Shown: positions 6,165-9,914 of the stretch, piece by piece
Layout of the letters: every line of letters begins with the position of its first letter
Numbering within the stretch: position 1 is the stretch's first letter
Assembly (NCBI GenBank): GCA_052031065.1
Contig: JBPEXY010000151.1
Coordinates: forward strand, 1-9,914
Length of the DNA: 9,914 nt
Origin: JBPEXY01 sp052031065
Lineage (GTDB): Bacteria > Pseudomonadota > Gammaproteobacteria > Immundisolibacterales > Immundisolibacteraceae
Direction of reading: 5' to 3'
Translations under genes and position numbers: made by a program
The notes under the pieces: generated by a model
The model's input: only the letters and a program-made list of their open reading frames with translations
Databases searched by the model: none
Told to the model about the DNA's origin: nothing

Positions 6165-6371
6165 TTTGCGCGTCGGAAATTTTAGCGGCGCCGCCAACCC
6201 ACCCAGCGACCCATCAAACCGGTCGGCAAGGTTCTACCTACCGACAGCCCCCGCCAGTCAATACTCCAGCTTTCTTGAGCTGGATCATAGCACCCTGACA
6301 AGCCGCAATTAACACTACTGCTGCGCGTATTCACGCGTACAGAGGGTTTAACGATTTAAGGTGCTATCAAA
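6165..6371 (+). other. Upstream region of the ompW-like gene
   Basis: This 207-base stretch has no gene. It contains a perfect 7-bp inverted repeat, TCCAGCT/AGCTGGA (6265-6271 and 6278-6284), with a 6-base loop, and a smaller CGCGT-ATTC-ACGCG hairpin shortly after. Neither is followed by T-rich sequence, so they are more likely operators or leader-RNA structures. I cannot assign a convincing promoter. AAGGTG at 6358-6363 is the ribosome site for the next gene. Confidence 0.45.
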
Positions 6372-7058
6372 ATGATGAAAAAGGGATTTCTAAACTTGAC
6401 CGCCATCACCATGGCTACAGCAGCAACCGTAGGCAGTGCGCCGGCCGCCGCCTATGAGGCCGGCGACTGGCTGATTCGCGGCAGAATAATTGCTGTGGTG
6501 CCCGACGAATCCAGCAATACACTGACAAGTAGTATCGCTGGACCTCTGGGCACCAAAGCTGGCCTCGACAGTGACGTCGTGCCCGAACTCGATTTTACCT
6601 ATATGCTGACCCCTCACTGGGGACTGGAACTGATTCTGGCGTCCAGTGAGCATGACGTTAAAGCCAAAGGTGCCTTGTCAGGTCTGGGCAACATCATTGA
6701 CTCTCGTACCCTGCCACCCACCCTGACGCTGCAGTACCACTTTCTACCCGACAACAAAATTCAACCCTACGCTGGCATCGGTATCAATTACACTCACTTT
6801 TTTAGTGAAGATGCCTCAACATCCCTGAAAACAGCCGCTGGTGGGCGGGCGAATGTTGATCTGGACCCTTCCATCGGCATCGCGTTTCAGGTCGGTATGG
6901 ATGTGGCCCTGCAGGATGACTGGTTTATCAATTTCGATGTGAAGTATATCGATATGGAAACCGACGCCAGCATTTCAACTACCGCGTTGGGAAAACTGAA
7001 GATTGATGTCGATATTGACCCCTGGGTCTACGGTATCGGTATCGGTAAAAAGTTCTAG
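6372..7058 (+). CDS. ompW: OmpW-family outer-membrane beta-barrel protein
   Basis: This 228-residue protein belongs to the OmpW family of small eight-stranded outer-membrane barrels, which provide a hydrophobic channel. Residues 1-27 form a signal peptide (MMKKG, hydrophobic Ala/Thr core, cleavage expected after the AAA before Tyr28). The mature start EAGDW is the usual OmpW start. Family landmarks follow: FTYMLTPHWGLELI, LPPTLTLQYHF (from Leu114), PYAGIGINYTHFF (from Pro132), DWFINFDVKYIDM and DPWVYGIGIGKKF, ending in the terminal Phe used in barrel assembly. The start ATG at 6372 has AAGGTG upstream; the adjacent ATG at 6375 is equally possible and makes no functional difference. It stands alone, downstream of the candidate RNA and terminator and divergent from lysR. 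In other gammaproteobacteria OmpW responds to stress and redox conditions, but nothing here shows its regulation directly. Confidence 0.93.
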   Translation: MMKKGFLNLTAITMATAATVGSAPAAAYEAGDWLIRGRIIAVVPDESSNTLTSSIAGPLGTKAGLDSDVVPELDFTYMLTPHWGLELILASSEHDVKAKGALSGLGNIIDSRTLPPTLTLQYHFLPDNKIQPYAGIGINYTHFFSEDASTSLKTAAGGRANVDLDPSIGIAFQVGMDVALQDDWFINFDVKYIDMETDASISTTALGKLKIDVDIDPWVYGIGIGKKF

Positions 7059-7077
7059 TCTATTCTTTGAACTAGGC

Positions 7078-7116
7078 GCTTCAGTCGGCTGCTCCAGGGG
7101 GGGGTCCGGCTGAAGC
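7078..7116 (+). terminator. Stem-loop after ompW with a G8 run in its loop
   Basis: GCTTCAGTCGG (7078-7088) can pair with CCGGCTGAAGC (7106-7116) over 11 bp including one G-U pair. The 17-base loop contains eight consecutive Gs (7097-7104). It starts 20 bases after the ompW stop, so it may stabilise or end the ompW mRNA. It lacks a T run, so it is not a standard Rho-independent terminator. Confidence 0.35.
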
Positions 7117-7229
7117 CTCACTGGTTAGACGGCAGCAGCGCTGTTAGTCTTTGGCACCTGCATCTAACTTTCTCTTCGCTGCCGACTCGCCTTCACGAGG
7201 CTTTACTTTCTCTCGTTTTGACCACATGC

Positions 7230-7258
7230 TTGTGAGGAATTTCTGAAACATTTATAAC
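7230..7258 (+). promoter_or_regulatory. Sigma70-like promoter upstream of the vWA-FHA gene
   Basis: TTGTGA (7230-7235), a 17-base spacer and TATAAC (7253-7258) give a good promoter. The expected start is near 7265, only about 15 bases before the ATG at 7280. No Shine-Dalgarno sequence is seen in that short leader. Confidence 0.5.
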
Positions 7259-7279
7259 CACCTCATAGCACTAAACTCA

Positions 7280-8665
7280 ATGCTGCGCATGCTCTTGCCG
7301 GTGACAACAGTCGCCTTATCATTACTACTGTCGGCGCCCAGTTCCGCAACCAACAATATTATGCTGGTGGTGGATAACTCCGGCAGCATGAAGCAAAACG
7401 ACCCGGAATTTCTGGTCCGCGACACCCTGATCAACTTTGTCAGAAACCTGCCCGAATCTGATCGGGTCGGCATTCTTCTGTTCGGCACACAGTCACGCAC
7501 CATACTGCCACTGACCCAGGTCTCCGCAGTGGCGCACCACATTGACCACAACGCTCTTCGCGATATCAACTATGTCGACCAGTGGACCGACACGGCAGCG
7601 GCTCTGGAACAAGCCTCCTACGATCTGAAGATGGACAGCACACCATCGAATCAAAAAGCGATTGTCCTGCTCACCGATGGTATCGTTGACACCGGCGACA
7701 AAAATGACTCGCAACGACGGCGGGAATGGATTATCAATGGCCTGGCTCCCCAGGCTGCGCAAAGCGGGATCAGGATATTTTCCATCGCCTTTACCCAAGC
7801 CGCCGACTTCGAGGTCCTGCAGTCTATTGCCCTGGCAACCGGCGGCGATTATTACCGAATTCTCTCAGTGGATGATATGGCGAGGGTCTTCTCCAGGGTG
7901 CATGACGCTCTCGCCGGGCTGAGTCAGGAGAACTCAGCATCCGGAGATTCATCAAGAGATCTTGACGAATTTGGACTCAACCCGGATCTCACCGCCGACG
8001 ACACGGAAATTGATGCGTCCGAAACCAGCCTGCTAGCCGTTGCGGAACCTTCAAATGCGCATGTATTGGATACCAACAGCATTCCCCAGTTTTCCGGCCG
8101 CGACACGAATTTCGGTGAACTCAACGATATTGACCAGGCCCCGCTTTCCGCGATTGCACCAGAGGAACAGAGAGTCTCAAAAGAAAATCGAAAACCCACG
8201 GACTCGGGCTCCTGGCTACCCCGAGTCACGATCATTCTGGTTATAGCGATGATAACAAGTGGGCTATTCCTGTTTGGGATATGGCGGCCAAAAGTCCGTC
8301 GTGGAGCGGCGGAGGCAGTTTTACATGACCTGAAAAAGATAACCGGCGCAAGCACCATCCTGTTAACTGGCATGACCACTCGTATCGGACGCAATCCTGA
8401 TCGAGGTGGGCTTTTTGAGCGATTTAACCAGCTCCAACTACAAAACCCCGGGATATCCCGGTTTCATGCCGTTATTGAGTGTCGGGACGATGGCTACTGG
8501 CTAATCGATCAAGAATCCAAAAACGGCTGCATGGTCAATTTTGAAAGGGTGCGCATGCCCAGAAAACTCTTTTCAGGTGACCGTATTCACATCGCTAAAA
8601 CGGAATTTATCTTCGAACTGCCCGCATCAGAAGGCTCCGACGAAACCATTTTGTTTGGACAGTAG
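7280..8665 (+). CDS. Exported von Willebrand A domain protein with a single membrane segment and C-terminal FHA domain
   Basis: I recognise the domains but not a named family. Residues 1-23 are a signal peptide or signal anchor. A von Willebrand A domain (about 26-212) follows with an intact metal site: DNSGS (Asp32, Ser34, Ser36), Thr103/Thr105 in WTDTAAALEQA, and Asp133 in LLTDG. Next is a Ser/Asp-rich, low-complexity linker (about 215-311). One transmembrane helix (about 316-335) is followed by basic residues (WRPKVRRG), which predicts an inside C-terminus. The FHA domain (about 356-450) has TRIGRNPD (Arg368-Arg371), ISRFHA (Ser393, Arg394, His396) and SKNG (413-416), the residues that bind phosphothreonine. 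The protein should therefore join a periplasmic metal-dependent adhesion or binding domain to a cytoplasmic phosphopeptide reader. No kinase is in the window. The start at 7280 lacks a Shine-Dalgarno sequence but gives the signal peptide. A tetraheme cytochrome gene follows 101 bases later. Confidence 0.88.
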   Translation: MLRMLLPVTTVALSLLLSAPSSATNNIMLVVDNSGSMKQNDPEFLVRDTLINFVRNLPESDRVGILLFGTQSRTILPLTQVSAVAHHIDHNALRDINYVDQWTDTAAALEQASYDLKMDSTPSNQKAIVLLTDGIVDTGDKNDSQRRREWIINGLAPQAAQSGIRIFSIAFTQAADFEVLQSIALATGGDYYRILSVDDMARVFSRVHDALAGLSQENSASGDSSRDLDEFGLNPDLTADDTEIDASETSLLAVAEPSNAHVLDTNSIPQFSGRDTNFGELNDIDQAPLSAIAPEEQRVSKENRKPTDSGSWLPRVTIILVIAMITSGLFLFGIWRPKVRRGAAEAVLHDLKKITGASTILLTGMTTRIGRNPDRGGLFERFNQLQLQNPGISRFHAVIECRDDGYWLIDQESKNGCMVNFERVRMPRKLFSGDRIHIAKTEFIFELPASEGSDETILFGQ

Positions 8666-8766
8666 TTCAGATTCGGCAATATTACCGGCTAAAATAACCA
8701 TGCGGGGTCTGCTTTTAATCTGCCTTTTCCCTTGCACCCATTGTCAATTCTATCCGGAACTTCCGC

Positions 8767-9705
8767 ATGATTAATAATAACTGGAACATTCTTGCACTCG
8801 GTCTGCTGGCGGCTATCTTCACCAGTGCATCCACAGCTGAACCCTATTTCCAGGGAGTCAAGCCATGTGAGACCTGTCACACAGCGGAAGTCGAGGTTTG
8901 GGAAGGAACCGTCCACGCGCAATCGTACAAAACCATTCACAAATCGGAAAAAGCAATCGCGCTGCTGGCTAAAGTAGGCAGCGAGGAGTCGATGAAACGC
9001 GACCCGCTCTGCATCTCGTGCCATTTTAGCCTGCGGCAGAAAACCGCCAGCTCCAAACCCAAAGCGAAAGATGGGCCCTCCTGTGAAAGTTGTCACGGAC
9101 CATCCTCAGACTGGATCGATATTCACAACGATTATGGCGAATACGCGTCGGCAGAGGACGAGCCGCCAGAGCATCGCGCTAACCGACTGGCGCAGGCTGA
9201 AGAGGCAGGAATGATTGGCGCCTTCAACCTGTTTGGTATTGCCACTAACTGCACCTCCTGCCACGGTCTATCGCGCCCTGATATCGAGGGAGAACAGTTA
9301 GCAGCAATGTTCGATAACGGCCATCCGCTAAACGCGGATTTTGAGCTGGTGCGCTATTCTCAGGGGACGGTTCGCCACCGCTTCTACCCGCCGAATATAG
9401 ATATCAACGCTGAAATGGATGCCGCTGGCCTCTCAAGGCTTTATGTCCTCGGCAAAGCAGCTCAGATTGTCGCAGCAGACCAGGCAGTAGAGATAGCTCC
9501 TGATGGCCCATATAAAAAAGCACAACAAGCCATAGCCGCTGCAGCGAGGGAGGCTCTTGGCCCGGTAGCCAACAACGCCGCTGTCGCTGCGTTTTTAAAG
9601 AACCCTACTACCGCCCAGGGACGAACTCTGGCAACGAGTCTTGAAGACGTCGATCTGTCTTCCACACTATCTGGCTTGCTGCCCGCCCCGACAGACTATA
9701 AGTAG
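8767..9705 (+). CDS. Periplasmic tetraheme c-type cytochrome, cytochrome c554-like
   Basis: This 312-residue protein has a signal peptide (about 1-24, cleavage before Glu25) and four CxxCH heme-attachment motifs: CETCH (34-38), CISCH (82-86), CESCH (106-110) and CTSCH (162-166). The first motif followed by VWEGTVHAQSYKTIH, then CESCHGPSSDWIDIH, is typical of the cytochrome c554 family, which passes electrons in the periplasm. His50, His58 and His118 are plausible distal ligands. The protein is about 100 residues longer than Nitrosomonas c554 because of an alanine-rich C-terminal part (from about 235) without hemes. GGAAC at 8756-8760 is the ribosome site. It lies downstream of the vWA-FHA gene in the same direction. 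A weak TTCAGA/TAAAAT pair (8666-8695) could give it its own promoter. Electron donor and acceptor are unknown; no hydroxylamine oxidoreductase or nitrite reductase is visible. Confidence 0.9.
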   Translation: MINNNWNILALGLLAAIFTSASTAEPYFQGVKPCETCHTAEVEVWEGTVHAQSYKTIHKSEKAIALLAKVGSEESMKRDPLCISCHFSLRQKTASSKPKAKDGPSCESCHGPSSDWIDIHNDYGEYASAEDEPPEHRANRLAQAEEAGMIGAFNLFGIATNCTSCHGLSRPDIEGEQLAAMFDNGHPLNADFELVRYSQGTVRHRFYPPNIDINAEMDAAGLSRLYVLGKAAQIVAADQAVEIAPDGPYKKAQQAIAAAAREALGPVANNAAVAAFLKNPTTAQGRTLATSLEDVDLSSTLSGLLPAPTDYK

Positions 9706-9756
9706 GCAAATAGAGCAATGGCATAGACACCGTCGCTACAAACAATCAAGCAAGAC

Positions 9757-9914
9757 ATGAATAATCATGCCGGTAGTGCCTTGGCTCGCCCAAAGCGATG
9801 GGATGCTCCGTTTGACCCCAATCTTCATCAGGTCGAGCTCGGGACACTGCTGCGAATCCCCGAAATCGCTGCGATTGACGCATCAGCATTTCCCAAATCC
9901 CTGCCGCTGGAAGG
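9757..9914 (+). CDS. Unidentified protein, N-terminal 52 residues (3' truncated)
   Basis: A + strand frame opens with ATG at 9757 and stays open to the end of the window. The product begins MNNHAGSALARPKRWDAPFD and continues with LGTLLRIPEIAAIDASAFP. It has no signal peptide, so the protein is probably cytoplasmic. The segment reminds me of the leader preceding cyclic-nucleotide-binding (CRP-like) domains in some large sensor proteins, but the domain itself would lie beyond the window and I cannot confirm it. The gene starts 51 bases after the cytochrome stop in the same direction, so the two may be co-transcribed. The ribosome site is weak (AGCAAG upstream). Confidence 0.6.
   Translation, partial: MNNHAGSALARPKRWDAPFDPNLHQVELGTLLRIPEIAAIDASAFPKSLPLE

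Noticed and set aside
5804..6298. 164-residue + frame across the lysR 5' end and the intergenic region
   Set aside because: It runs antisense through the helix-turn-helix, then through the hairpins and terminator, and has no ribosome site or recognisable domain.
7924..8394. 156-residue minus-strand frame opposite the linker and FHA region
   Set aside because: It is antisense to a gene with clear domains; the Ser-rich content mirrors the Asp/Ser-rich linker.
1..9914. CRISPR array, tRNA, rRNA, insertion sequence or attachment site
   Set aside because: No regularly spaced repeats, tRNA cloverleaf, rRNA-like stretch, transposase or terminal inverted repeats were seen on either strand.

Overview
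The window looks like chromosomal DNA of a Gram-negative gammaproteobacterium. The evidence is a CysB-type regulator, an OmpW-type outer-membrane protein, a TTCG-loop intrinsic terminator and moderate GC content by eye. The genus cannot be read from the sequence. Most of the DNA is ordinary chromosome. The two stretches worth attention are the 463-base gap at 5909-6371 and the signalling/cytochrome genes at 7280-9914.

Layout: (1) 1-470, the 3' end of a cysB-like LysR regulator. (2) 471-885, no convincing gene. (3) 886-4920, a four-gene operon: carboxyltransferase (pccB-like), biotin carboxylase, a separate biotin-carrier protein, and methylmalonyl-CoA epimerase. Together they would carboxylate propionyl-CoA to (S)-methylmalonyl-CoA and epimerise it to the (R) form used by methylmalonyl-CoA mutase. 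The mutase itself is not in the window. The subunit usually called PccA is split into two adjacent genes. (4) 4988-5908, a LysR regulator on the minus strand, convergent with the operon. (5) 5909-6371, a divergent intergenic region with a LysR-type dyad, a sigma70-like promoter overlapping that dyad, a run of RNA hairpins, a pyrimidine tract and an intrinsic terminator. I interpret this as a roughly 200-nt small RNA. (6) 6372-7058, an ompW-family porin-like gene. (7) 7280-8665, an exported von Willebrand A domain, one membrane segment and a C-terminal FHA domain. (8) 8767-9705, a periplasmic tetraheme cytochrome of the c554 type. (9) 9757-9914, the start of an unidentified gene running off the window.

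The PCC genes form a clear pathway module. Genes 7-9 lie in the same direction with short gaps. They may link a periplasmic or redox process to cytoplasmic phosphothreonine signalling, but this rests on domain content and proximity only.
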